Shown: positions 1 through 5,193 of the stretch, piece by piece
How the letters are laid out: each line of letters starts with the position of its first letter
Position numbering within the stretch: position 1 is the stretch's first letter
Origin: Desulfobacterales bacterium
GTDB taxonomy: Bacteria; Desulfobacterota; DSM-4660; Desulfatiglandales; B25-G16
NCBI GenBank assembly: GCA_013375385.1
Contig: JABXJY010000194.1
Span: forward strand, 1 to 5,193
Length of the DNA stretch: 5,193 bases
Direction: 5' to 3'
Translations under genes and position numbers: made by a program
Notes under the pieces: generated by a model
The model's database searches: none
What the model was told of the DNA's origin: nothing
The model's input: only the letters and a program-made list of their open reading frames with translations

Positions 1-88
1 CACCGATCTCCACAGCACAAGAACTCCCTTTGGCTTTATGAGGCAGATAGCCTTTGAGGGAAGCGAACAGATTCAATTCAACTTTCAT
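1..88 (-). CDS. MoaD/ThiS-family ubiquitin-like sulfur carrier protein (N-terminal part, runs off left edge)
   Basis: Translating the minus strand from the ATG at 88-86 gives 29 open codons that begin MKVELNLFASLKGYLP and continue HKAKGSSCAVEIG to the window edge. This is the first beta strand, the LFA(S/T)L turn and the first helix of the MoaD/ThiS beta-grasp fold. Small sulfur carriers of this family end in Gly-Gly, are adenylated by a MoeB/ThiF-type E1 enzyme and then carry sulfur as a thiocarboxylate for molybdopterin, tungstopterin, thiamine or similar products. The Gly-Gly end lies outside the window, so carrier function cannot be confirmed. The gene diverges from an E1-like gene at 425, which supports a carrier/activator pair. 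The Shine-Dalgarno is weak (AAAGAG, about 9 bases upstream). No other ATG or GTG lies close upstream in frame. A specific symbol (moaD versus a paralogue) cannot be assigned from this fragment. Confidence 0.8.
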   Translation of the reverse strand, partial: MKVELNLFASLKGYLPHKAKGSSCAVEIG

Positions 89-102
89 GCTTAATGACTC
101 TT

Positions 103-130
103 TTGTCCTGTGAAGGGAATGGGGTATAAT
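103..130 (+). promoter_or_regulatory. Candidate sigma70-type promoter for the E1-like gene
   Basis: TTGTCC (103-108) is followed after 16 bases by a perfect TATAAT (125-130), pointing toward the E1-like gene. The start would fall near 137, leaving a long leader of roughly 290 bases. The opposite promoter at 205-176 would produce a transcript overlapping this one for about 30 bases, so the two could interfere. The -35 box matches only 4 of 6 bases. Confidence 0.4.
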
Positions 131-175
131 TCTCGTTGACCTTTGTTTATGACCATAGGGGCAATACCTGCCAAC

Positions 176-205
176 ATTATACCGTGTTTTGAGTGGTTTC
201 ATCAA
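176..205 (-). promoter_or_regulatory. Candidate sigma70-type promoter for the MoaD-like gene
   Basis: On the minus strand TTGATG (205-200) is followed after 18 bases by a perfect TATAAT (181-176). Transcription would start near 169 and give a leader of about 80 bases before the ATG at 88. The call rests on consensus matching only. The -35 box matches 4 of 6 bases. Confidence 0.5.
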
Positions 206-355
206 GTAGTTTATGGGTAACACTCAAGGGATGTAGCACGTTTCTTAGAGGGCAAGATGCATCAGATGAGAGGGGTTGAAAACCCGACTTTGACGTAGGC
301 CTGATTTTCCGGTAGATTGCCTTGCAATGATCAAATAAAATGCACAGAGGGGGTC

Positions 356-394
356 ATGATGCATTCAACAGAAAATACAGAGCATGCCGGGTAG
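356..394 (+). CDS. Possible 12-codon leader peptide upstream of the E1-like gene
   Basis: The frame ATG-ATG...TAG encodes MMHSTENTEHAG. It is preceded by AGAGGGGG (346-353), which sits 2 bases from the first ATG and 5 from the second. Its TAG stop overlaps the Shine-Dalgarno (GGAG, 394-397) of the next mini-ORF. It is in frame with the E1-like start but separated from it by stops. It shows no run of a single amino acid that would suggest classical attenuation. It may be chance, since frames this short are common. Confidence 0.2.
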   Translation: MMHSTENTEHAG

Positions 395-402
395 GAGAAA
401 AA

Positions 403-432
403 ATGATGGAGGGGAGGAGCCGAGATGAGTAA
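403..432 (+). CDS. Possible 9-codon mini-ORF overlapping the E1-like start
   Basis: The frame encodes MMEGRSRDE and ends with TAA at 430-432, five bases inside the E1-like gene whose ATG is at 425. It has its own GGAG (394-397) five bases upstream of its ATG. It also runs through the strong Shine-Dalgarno of the main gene, so translating it would affect access to that site. The overlap is typical of translational coupling, but without comparison to relatives this could be a by-product of a purine-rich ribosome binding region. Confidence 0.2.
   Translation: MMEGRSRDE
408..419 (+). promoter_or_regulatory. Ribosome binding site of the E1-like gene
   Basis: GGAGGGGAGGAG is a doubled, strong Shine-Dalgarno sequence ending five bases before the ATG at 425. 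It fixes that ATG as the start of the E1-like gene. Confidence 0.8.
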
Positions 433-1312
433 AAGGAAAGAAACCGACATTCATGAACTGATTCAGGCGAAATCGATAAGTATCACGGATCCAGCAGGAA
501 GGGAAGTGCTGGTTCTAGATGATGATCAGGCCTTGAAAATAGCGGATGACTGTCGTCGTAGTGTTCGTGAAGTGTACGCAGAAGCCCTGAGACTGGGGAT
601 CAATCCCTACCGCTATATCCGCAACAGGGAGATCATATCAATGCAGGAGCAACTCAGGCTGGCAGAATCTCAGGTCGCTGTGGTTGGTGCAGGAGGTCTT
701 GGAGGGCAGGTCATTGTGTTGCTTGCGCGGGGTGGGATCGGCCACCTCGTGGTGGTAGACGGTGATACCTTTGATGAAACCAATCTGAATCGCCAGGCCT
801 TGTGCAGCAAAAGCTCACTGGGAAGGCCTAAATCCGAGGTGGCAGTTGACGTGGTGGCTTCGATTAATCCGGGCGTAGAAGTAATCCCCCGTCAGGTGAG
901 GCTTGACTCCTCAAATGCGCGTGAGATATTGGCCGGTTCGGATGTTGTCGTAGACGGTCTGGATAATGTTCCAGATCGATTTCTCCTTGAAAAGACAACC
1001 AAGAAGTTGGGGATTCCCCTGGTACATGGAGCAGTGGCCGGCTTCGAGGGGTGGATCATGACCATCTTTCCCGGTGATCCGGGCCTTAAATGTGTTTACG
1101 GAGGTAAGGAAGGCAGGAGAAATGATTGGAAAAGCCCGGAGGCCATTCTGGGTGTTCCGGCTCCGACACCTTCCATTATCGCGACTCTCCAGGCCACGGA
1201 GGTGGTCAAAATCATCTTAAGGCGGGAGAAGATTTTCAGACACAGTATGTTCCATGTCGATTTGGAAGGAGGCCAGTTGAATGAGTTTGCCTTTGAAGAG
1301 GGAACTAAGTGA
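425..1312 (+). CDS. HesA/MoeB/ThiF-family E1-like adenylating enzyme
   Basis: This 295-residue cytoplasmic protein is predicted to adenylate the C-terminal glycine of a ubiquitin-like sulfur carrier using ATP. The ATP-binding loop GAGGLGG is at residues 88-94. It is followed by VDGDTFDETNLNRQ (111-124), which has the acidic and Arg123 residues typical of E1 enzymes. Lys136 and the DGLDN metal/adenylate motif (177-181) come next, and the conserved GAVAGFEG is at 202-209. The first 80 residues form a helical N-terminal arm ending in RYIRNREIISMQEQLRL, typical of this subfamily rather than of E. coli MoeB or ThiF. The zinc-binding CxxC pairs of MoeB are absent. Only C43, C127 and C223 exist, and the loop after C223 has no candidate catalytic cysteine. 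The divergent MoaD-like gene at 88 is the likely partner. recG follows after 40 bases on the same strand. The exact pathway (molybdo/tungstopterin, thiamine or another) is not shown by the sequence. Confidence 0.9.
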   Translation: MSKRKETDIHELIQAKSISITDPAGREVLVLDDDQALKIADDCRRSVREVYAEALRLGINPYRYIRNREIISMQEQLRLAESQVAVVGAGGLGGQVIVLLARGGIGHLVVVDGDTFDETNLNRQALCSKSSLGRPKSEVAVDVVASINPGVEVIPRQVRLDSSNAREILAGSDVVVDGLDNVPDRFLLEKTTKKLGIPLVHGAVAGFEGWIMTIFPGDPGLKCVYGGKEGRRNDWKSPEAILGVPAPTPSIIATLQATEVVKIILRREKIFRHSMFHVDLEGGQLNEFAFEEGTK

Positions 1313-1352
1313 TATGCCTCACTGGTTTTCAACGTGGCTTGCAGGATGACCT

Positions 1353-3467
1353 GTGATGGGAAAGTGCTATCGTTCAGATACGGATTCAGATAGGGACAGT
1401 TCATACAGGAAGGTCCTCAGCCCTGTCAGTTCCCTCAAAGGGGTGGGCAAGGTCATTGCCAGAGAGCTCCACAAGAGGGGTGTTCAGACTGTGTATGATC
1501 TTCTGTATGTCCTTCCCCGTTCCTACCAGGACCGCAGGAAGTTCGTCCCGATTCACGAGATCAGGTCTGGTGAGAGCGCCCTCATCAAGGGCAAGATACG
1601 CGAACTCAGGAGAGTCAGACCCAGATATCGGACGATGCTTGAGATAGTGGTCGGCAATGAAAAGGGGATCATATCTGCCAGATGGATGGGAGCACCCCGC
1701 TACCTCTTCAGGTTTAGAAAGGGAGAGGAGATCGTCCTCTTTGGCCATTTTCGCAGGTCGGTAAAGATGCTTGAGACCTATCACCCCGAGATCATAGAGG
1801 TTGGAGATGAACACGAAACAGGAAGGTTACTACCTGTTTATCCTGAGATTGAGGGAATCCCACAGCGAAGGATAAGGCGCATTATAATAGACGCTGTAGA
1901 CCGATTTACTCAGAACCTCGAAGATCCACTGCCCAGAAGGATAAGGGAGGCAGCACAGCTTTCCGAACTGGGCGAGGCAATAAAGGAGGTACACTTCCCG
2001 TGTGAATCAAGACCTGAGGATCTTCGTATCCGGAGGTCACCGGCACAGAGGAGGCTCATATTTGATGAGTTCTTCATGCTCCAGCTCGCCCTGGCACTCA
2101 AAAAGAGCAAGGCATCCCGTGAGAGAGGGATCGCCTTTGGGATACAAGGCACGGAGGAGCTTTATCGCTCCCTCCCCTTTGAGCTCACAGGGTCGCAAAC
2201 AAGGGTAATCCGGGAGATTATGAGGGACATGGGAAGGCCATTTCCCATGAACAGGCTGCTTCAGGGCGATGTGGGATGTGGCAAGACCGTGGTTGCACTG
2301 ATTGCTGCATGGGTGGTCGTGAGGAATGGCTATCAGGTTGCATTCATGGCACCTACCCAGCTCCTCGCTGAGCAGCACTATCTGAGCACCCTCGAGCTCA
2401 CCCGAAGGATGAACCTGAAGGCGGCACTTCTCACAAGCGGAATGGGTACCCATGCCGATGACGTGAGAGACGGGGTAAGACGAGGCACTATAGATATAGT
2501 TATAGGCACACATGCCCTTATTCAAGAGAGCGTGAGATTTCACCGGCTCGGGTTAGCGATCATCGATGAGCAGCACAGGTTCGGAGTAGCGCAGAGGGCT
2601 GTCCTCAAGCAGAAGGGGATAAGCCCGGATGTACTCACCATGACGGCTACCCCTATCCCAAGAACGCTGGGCCTCACCGTGTACGGGGACCTTGACATAT
2701 CAGTGATAGATGAGCTTCCCCCTGGAAGAAAACCCATTCAGACCAGGCTCTTCCATGAAAGGGATCGGAGCAAGGTCCATGCAATGCTGAGCGATGAGAT
2801 TAGGAAGGAAAGACAGGCCTATGTGGTTTACCCCCTGATCGAGAAGTCGGAAAAGATGGACCTTAAAGATGCCACACAGATGGCTGAGGAGCTCAGGGGT
2901 GTGCTTCCAGATTTCCATATAGGTTTAATCCATGGAAGGATGCCCCTGGATCAAAGAGAAGGGATCATGGAGGCGTTCAAGAAAGGGACCATAGACATCC
3001 TGGTCTCCACAACGGTCATCGAAGTGGGTATAGACATCCCCAATGCCACCATGATGGTGATCGAGAATGCCGAGCGGTTTGGCCTCTCGCAAATCCATCA
3101 ACTCAGGGGGAGGGTGAGAAGAAGTGTTTACCCATCAAAGTGTCTCCTTTTGGCGTCGTACAGGAAAACCGATGGTGCCAGGAGGAGGCTCGGAGTCATT
3201 GAGAAGACCACAGACGGATTCAGGATTGCCGAGGAAGACCTTGCCATAAGGGGGCCAGGAGAACTCTTGGGTGAACGGCAATCGGGGTTCTACCAGTTCA
3301 GGGTAGCAAATCTCATGAGGGATGCAGAGATACTGTCCGAGGCACGGGAAGGGGCGTTCAGGCTGGTGGAGGCAGATCCTGGGCTTGCCCATCGGACCTA
3401 CAACCTCCTCAGAGAGTTGTTTGGAGGCGGTCAGAGGCATTGGGATGAATTTGTGGACGTGGCATAA
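1353..3467 (+). CDS. recG: ATP-dependent DNA helicase RecG
   Basis: RecG is a monomeric superfamily 2 helicase that remodels stalled replication forks and branch-migrates Holliday junctions. The 704 residues match the E. coli length (about 690). In order there is an N-terminal helix-hairpin-helix-like LKGVGKVIARELHKRG (28-43) and a wedge/OB domain (about 60-165). Helicase motifs follow: FELTGSQ (276-282), Walker A GDVGCGKT (305-312), APTQLLAEQH (333-342), DEQHRFG (405-411) and TMTATPIPRT (429-438). Motif V is VSTTVIEVGIDIPNA (551-565), motif VI is QLRGRVRR (583-590), and the RecG-specific tail GFRIAEEDLAIRGPGELLG spans 622-640. Motif VI normally reads GRVGRG; here it is GRVRRS, an oddity. The start is GTG 1353 or the adjoining ATG 1356; AGGA at 1343-1346 serves either. 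The gene lies 40 bases behind the E1-like gene with no terminator between. Its 3' end overlaps the convergent transporter gene by 59 bases. Confidence 0.97.
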   Translation: MMGKCYRSDTDSDRDSSYRKVLSPVSSLKGVGKVIARELHKRGVQTVYDLLYVLPRSYQDRRKFVPIHEIRSGESALIKGKIRELRRVRPRYRTMLEIVVGNEKGIISARWMGAPRYLFRFRKGEEIVLFGHFRRSVKMLETYHPEIIEVGDEHETGRLLPVYPEIEGIPQRRIRRIIIDAVDRFTQNLEDPLPRRIREAAQLSELGEAIKEVHFPCESRPEDLRIRRSPAQRRLIFDEFFMLQLALALKKSKASRERGIAFGIQGTEELYRSLPFELTGSQTRVIREIMRDMGRPFPMNRLLQGDVGCGKTVVALIAAWVVVRNGYQVAFMAPTQLLAEQHYLSTLELTRRMNLKAALLTSGMGTHADDVRDGVRRGTIDIVIGTHALIQESVRFHRLGLAIIDEQHRFGVAQRAVLKQKGISPDVLTMTATPIPRTLGLTVYGDLDISVIDELPPGRKPIQTRLFHERDRSKVHAMLSDEIRKERQAYVVYPLIEKSEKMDLKDATQMAEELRGVLPDFHIGLIHGRMPLDQREGIMEAFKKGTIDILVSTTVIEVGIDIPNATMMVIENAERFGLSQIHQLRGRVRRSVYPSKCLLLASYRKTDGARRRLGVIEKTTDGFRIAEEDLAIRGPGELLGERQSGFYQFRVANLMRDAEILSEAREGAFRLVEADPGLAHRTYNLLRELFGGGQRHWDEFVDVA

Positions 3468-4596
3468 GCCTGTTGTAAACGCCGAGCCCTGTCAACAGTG
3501 CAAGGCCTGCTGCAAAGAAGAGTGCCCGAAAGCCTGCCCATTCCCCGATGTAGCCCAGTGTAATAGACCCGACAAAGGCCCCGGTATCAATCCCGCCTGT
3601 AAAGATACCAGTGATCTTTCCACGGATATTGCTGGGCTCGTTGCGTATGGCGAGGGAGTTTAGGGATGGGAAGAGGAACCCATGGCCACAGCCAGACATG
3701 AAACCAGAAATGGCCAGTACCGTGTTTCCTCCCAGGAAGATCAAGAAGAGAAGGCCTCCCCCGGTCAGGATCAGGGCATAGGGGATGATTCGGTCTTCCC
3801 CAATCCTATCCGCAAGTCTCCCTCCCAGAAGCCTTGTCAGGACTGCCGCTGAAGAATAGAATATGAAGTAAAGGGAAATGAATGGGATATCCTGCTCCTT
3901 TGCAAAGGGGGAGACAAAACCGCCAGAGGCTGACAAACCGAATCCAAACAGAAGGGCGAGCAAGCCCACGGTCAGAATCCTTCTCTTTATGAGGACCGAC
4001 AAGAAGGACTGGGATAACTCATAACGGACCTGGACATAGAACTCAGGGAGAGGAACCTGGAGTAACAGGCCAAGAGCCGCTATCCCTGTGGCGGCAAGAA
4101 AGAACATGGAAAAGCCGAACTCCTTTATTATTATCTCAGCAATGAGGGGCCCGATAGCCATTCCCGTGAGCCCGGTAGTCCCGAACATGCCGAGCCCCTC
4201 ATTGAGTCGTCCCTCAGGGACGATGTCAGCGATGTAGGTGAACGCTGCTGTAAAACAGATAGCCAATCCTACACCATGTACAATCCGGACAAGTATGAGG
4301 GGAAGGTAGAACTGGGACAGATCCCCTTGAAACAGGAGGTAGATAAGTGGAAGGATGCTCATGATAACGCATCCAATGGTGTAGCTTCTCTTCCGCCCGA
4401 TCCGATCGATCATACCAGAGATCCAGGGACGACAGAGGACAGCGGAGAGGGCTAAGACCCCCATAATAATCCCTATGTCTGACTTGGAGCCTCCATGACT
4501 TGTAATGAAGAGAGGAAAGAGGAAGAAGGTAGCAAAACTTGAAACGATAAAAAGGTTGGCAAGAGCCATAGTGATAAATGACCGGCTATAGAGCAT
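3409..4596 (-). CDS. Major facilitator superfamily transporter, 12 helices, probably a drug/metabolite:H+ antiporter
   Basis: This 395-residue inner-membrane protein has twelve hydrophobic segments at about 7-32, 41-60, 72-90, 95-118, 133-157, 160-181, 207-230, 238-260, 271-289, 292-316, 327-351 and 353-375. MFS motif A, GMIDRIGRKR, is at 61-70 between helices 2 and 3. It is echoed by GGRLADRIG (258-266) between helices 8 and 9, as expected from the internal duplication. Helix 4 has RIVHGVG (104-110), resembling motif B with its conserved Arg. Helix 5 has GMAIGP (145-150), resembling the antiporter motif C. Motifs B and C point to proton-driven export, but the substrate cannot be read from the sequence. 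The ATG at 4596 is preceded by GAAGAAGGG about 6 bases upstream on the minus strand. The short tail after helix 12 is encoded opposite the end of recG. The gene diverges from the flavoprotein gene, so a shared substrate or regulator is possible but unproven. Confidence 0.9.
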   Translation of the reverse strand: MLYSRSFITMALANLFIVSSFATFFLFPLFITSHGGSKSDIGIIMGVLALSAVLCRPWISGMIDRIGRKRSYTIGCVIMSILPLIYLLFQGDLSQFYLPLILVRIVHGVGLAICFTAAFTYIADIVPEGRLNEGLGMFGTTGLTGMAIGPLIAEIIIKEFGFSMFFLAATGIAALGLLLQVPLPEFYVQVRYELSQSFLSVLIKRRILTVGLLALLFGFGLSASGGFVSPFAKEQDIPFISLYFIFYSSAAVLTRLLGGRLADRIGEDRIIPYALILTGGGLLFLIFLGGNTVLAISGFMSGCGHGFLFPSLNSLAIRNEPSNIRGKITGIFTGGIDTGAFVGSITLGYIGEWAGFRALFFAAGLALLTGLGVYNRLMPRPQIHPNASDRLQTTL

Positions 4597-4631
4597 GTAA
4601 ACCCTTCTTCCGAGCCTGCAGTGTTTTCTGA

Positions 4632-4660
4632 TTGATCCTTGAGCCCAGTTCCTGTATACT
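4632..4660 (+). promoter_or_regulatory. Candidate sigma70-type promoter for the flavoprotein gene
   Basis: TTGATC (4632-4637) is followed after 17 bases by TATACT (4655-4660). Transcription would start near 4667 and include the hairpin at 4683-4708 in the leader. The -35 box matches 4 of 6 bases and the -10 box 5 of 6. The rest of the divergent spacer (4597-4775) shows no convincing promoter for the transporter. The best minus-strand -10 candidate, TATACA at 4658-4653, overlaps this one and has no good -35 box. Confidence 0.45.
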
Positions 4661-4682
4661 TAGCGCTTATGTTGACTGATAG

Positions 4683-4708
4683 AAATCCCTTTATGGTCAA
4701 GGGAATTT
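4683..4708 (+). promoter_or_regulatory. Hairpin immediately before the flavoprotein Shine-Dalgarno
   Basis: TCCCTT (4686-4691) and AAGGGA (4699-4704) form a six-pair stem with a seven-base loop. AAA (4683-4685) and TTT (4706-4708) extend it across one bulged A. The next base begins the ribosome binding sequence AGAGGAG (4709-4715). It lies after the candidate promoter and could be a translational control element or a dyad operator. There is no T-run beyond TTT, so a terminator is unlikely. Confidence 0.35.
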
Positions 4709-4725
4709 AGAGGAGCGAGACTTGG

Positions 4726-4785
4726 ATGTCAAGCAAGAAAGCGTTTCAACATACAAGGAATGGGGCGGAGAACAGATGGCGTTAA
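4726..4785 (+). CDS. Possible 19-codon leader ORF overlapping the flavoprotein start
   Basis: An ATG at 4726 opens a frame encoding MSSKKAFQHTRNGAENRWR and ends with TAA at 4783-4785, ten bases past the flavoprotein ATG at 4776. It could use AGAGGAG (4709-4715), ten bases upstream. It is basic and hydrophilic with no recognisable domain. If real it would couple translation to the flavoprotein. The same Shine-Dalgarno is better spaced for the TTG at 4722, so this may be chance. Confidence 0.18.
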   Translation: MSSKKAFQHTRNGAENRWR

Positions 4786-5193
4786 AAGACTCCACTACTG
4801 TCTTCTGTGATATACTGGTTATCGGTGGAGGGGGTTCCGGACTCAGAGCCGCCATCGAAGCGAGAGAGATGGGTGTGGATGTGATCGTTGTTTCCAAATC
4901 TCGGGTGGGATACGGGAGTAACACATTCATTTCGAAGGGCACCTTCGCCGCAGCTACCGGATGGCGGGATCCTCGGGATAACCCGGCGGTCCACCTCAGG
5001 GACACCGTAATTGGAGGTCGGTTCATAAACGACCAGAAGTTGTTGGCAGCAATGACGCGGGAGGCCGGAGCCCAGGTATCCTTTTTAGAGAAATGCGGTG
5101 TCAACTTTCTCAAGCGGGAAGGCACCATCATGGTCACTCATACCCCAGGGCATAGCTACCCCAGGCATGTCCGGGGAGCGCACCAGACAGGAA
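4776..5193 (+). CDS. FAD-dependent fumarate reductase/succinate dehydrogenase-type flavoprotein (N-terminal part, runs off right edge)
   Basis: Translation from the ATG at 4776 stays open for 139 codons to the window edge. The Rossmann FAD-binding motif DILVIGGGGSGLRAA is at residues 12-26, with the acidic end of the fold at Glu28. GYGSNTFISKGTFAAATG (45-62) matches the flavin-contacting segment of the FAD-binding_2 family (FrdA, SdhA, L-aspartate oxidase, soluble fumarate reductase). HTPGHSYPRH (122-131) corresponds to the GGHSHRR-type segment in L-aspartate oxidase. The position where FrdA/SdhA carry the covalent flavin histidine appears to be Asn49, so FAD is probably bound non-covalently. 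The exact substrate is unknown because the catalytic domain is cut off. The start is uncertain: ATG 4776 has GGAG at 4767-4770. An in-frame TTG at 4722 has a better AGAGGAG (4709-4715, six-base spacing) and would add 18 residues. It diverges from the transporter gene. Confidence 0.88.
   Translation, partial: MALKDSTTVFCDILVIGGGGSGLRAAIEAREMGVDVIVVSKSRVGYGSNTFISKGTFAAATGWRDPRDNPAVHLRDTVIGGRFINDQKLLAAMTREAGAQVSFLEKCGVNFLKREGTIMVTHTPGHSYPRHVRGAHQTG

Larger units (their letters stand above)
131..424 (+). other. Long untranslated leader ahead of the E1-like gene
   Basis: Most of this stretch has no gene. It contains a short perfect hairpin, GGGTT-GAA-AACCC, at 273-285. It also contains an inverted repeat AATGCA (339-344) / TGCATT (360-365), whose loop holds a Shine-Dalgarno-like AGAGGGGG and an ATG. 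Two mini-ORFs lie at 356-394 and 403-432. I recognise no known riboswitch class. Confidence 0.35.

Noticed and set aside
136..166. TTGACC (136-141) as a second plus-strand -35 box
   Set aside because: No acceptable -10 box lies 16-18 bases downstream; the nearest, GCAATA, is poor and 19 bases away.
273..285. GGGTT-GAA-AACCC hairpin as a riboswitch, CRISPR repeat or terminator
   Set aside because: It is a single short stem with no T-run, no repeated copies in the window, and no match I recognise to a known RNA class.
1401..1814. Minus-strand 137-codon open frame
   Set aside because: It is antisense to the RecG wedge domain, with no domain or clear ribosome binding site.
2037..2543. Minus-strand 168-codon open frame
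   Set aside because: It lies wholly opposite conserved RecG helicase motifs and has no recognisable domain, so it is a shadow of recG.
3470..3498. Inverted repeat CTGTTG / CAACAG just after the recG stop, as a possible terminator
   Set aside because: The stem is six pairs, AT-containing, with a 17-base loop and no T-run, and it lies within the transporter coding sequence.
3322..3663. Plus-strand 113-codon frame with a cysteine cluster (CQQCKACCKEECPKAC), resembling a ferredoxin or metal-binding protein
   Set aside because: It begins inside recG in another frame and its cysteines are antisense to Gly/Ala/Leu codons of the last helices of the transporter, which is clearly coding. The cysteine spacing does not fit a known ferredoxin motif.
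4473..4700. Minus-strand 75-codon frame ahead of the transporter
   Set aside because: It overlaps the transporter start in another frame and covers the divergent promoter spacer; no domain is recognisable.
4697..5137. Minus-strand 146-codon open frame
   Set aside because: It is antisense to the flavoprotein, whose FAD motifs are unmistakable. The minus-strand protein is Ser/Pro-rich and shows no family features.

Overview
The window looks like part of a chromosome from an anaerobic bacterium with roughly balanced base composition. A deltaproteobacterial (Desulfobacterota-like) origin is my best guess, for two reasons. The E1-like protein with a long N-terminal arm beside a MoaD-like gene, and the soluble fumarate-reductase-type flavoprotein, both resemble gene families I associate with that group. 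This taxonomic call is inference only. No mobile element, CRISPR array, tRNA or rRNA is visible.

Left part (1-1312): the start of a ubiquitin-like MoaD/ThiS-family gene runs leftward off the edge (88 to 1, minus strand). Across a 336-base divergent spacer lies a complete E1-like ThiF/MoeB/HesA adenylating enzyme on the plus strand (425-1312). The spacer holds a good candidate promoter for each direction. It also holds two tiny open frames just ahead of the E1-like gene, each with its own Shine-Dalgarno sequence. A sulfur-carrier protein and its activating enzyme are a natural functional pair, probably for molybdopterin/tungstopterin or another sulfur-transfer pathway.

Middle part (1353-3467): recG, the branched-DNA helicase, follows the E1-like gene after 40 bases with no visible terminator, so the two may be co-transcribed. 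Its helicase motif VI carries an unusual Gly-to-Arg change.

Right part (3409-5193): a 12-helix major facilitator superfamily transporter lies on the minus strand. Its 3' end overlaps the 3' end of recG by 59 bases. Divergent from it, after a spacer with a promoter candidate and a hairpin, is the 5' part of an FAD-dependent fumarate reductase/succinate dehydrogenase-type flavoprotein that runs off the right edge.

I do not see a clear undescribed system. The observations most worth checking are the divergent carrier/E1 pair, the altered RecG motif VI, and the short-ORF leaders.
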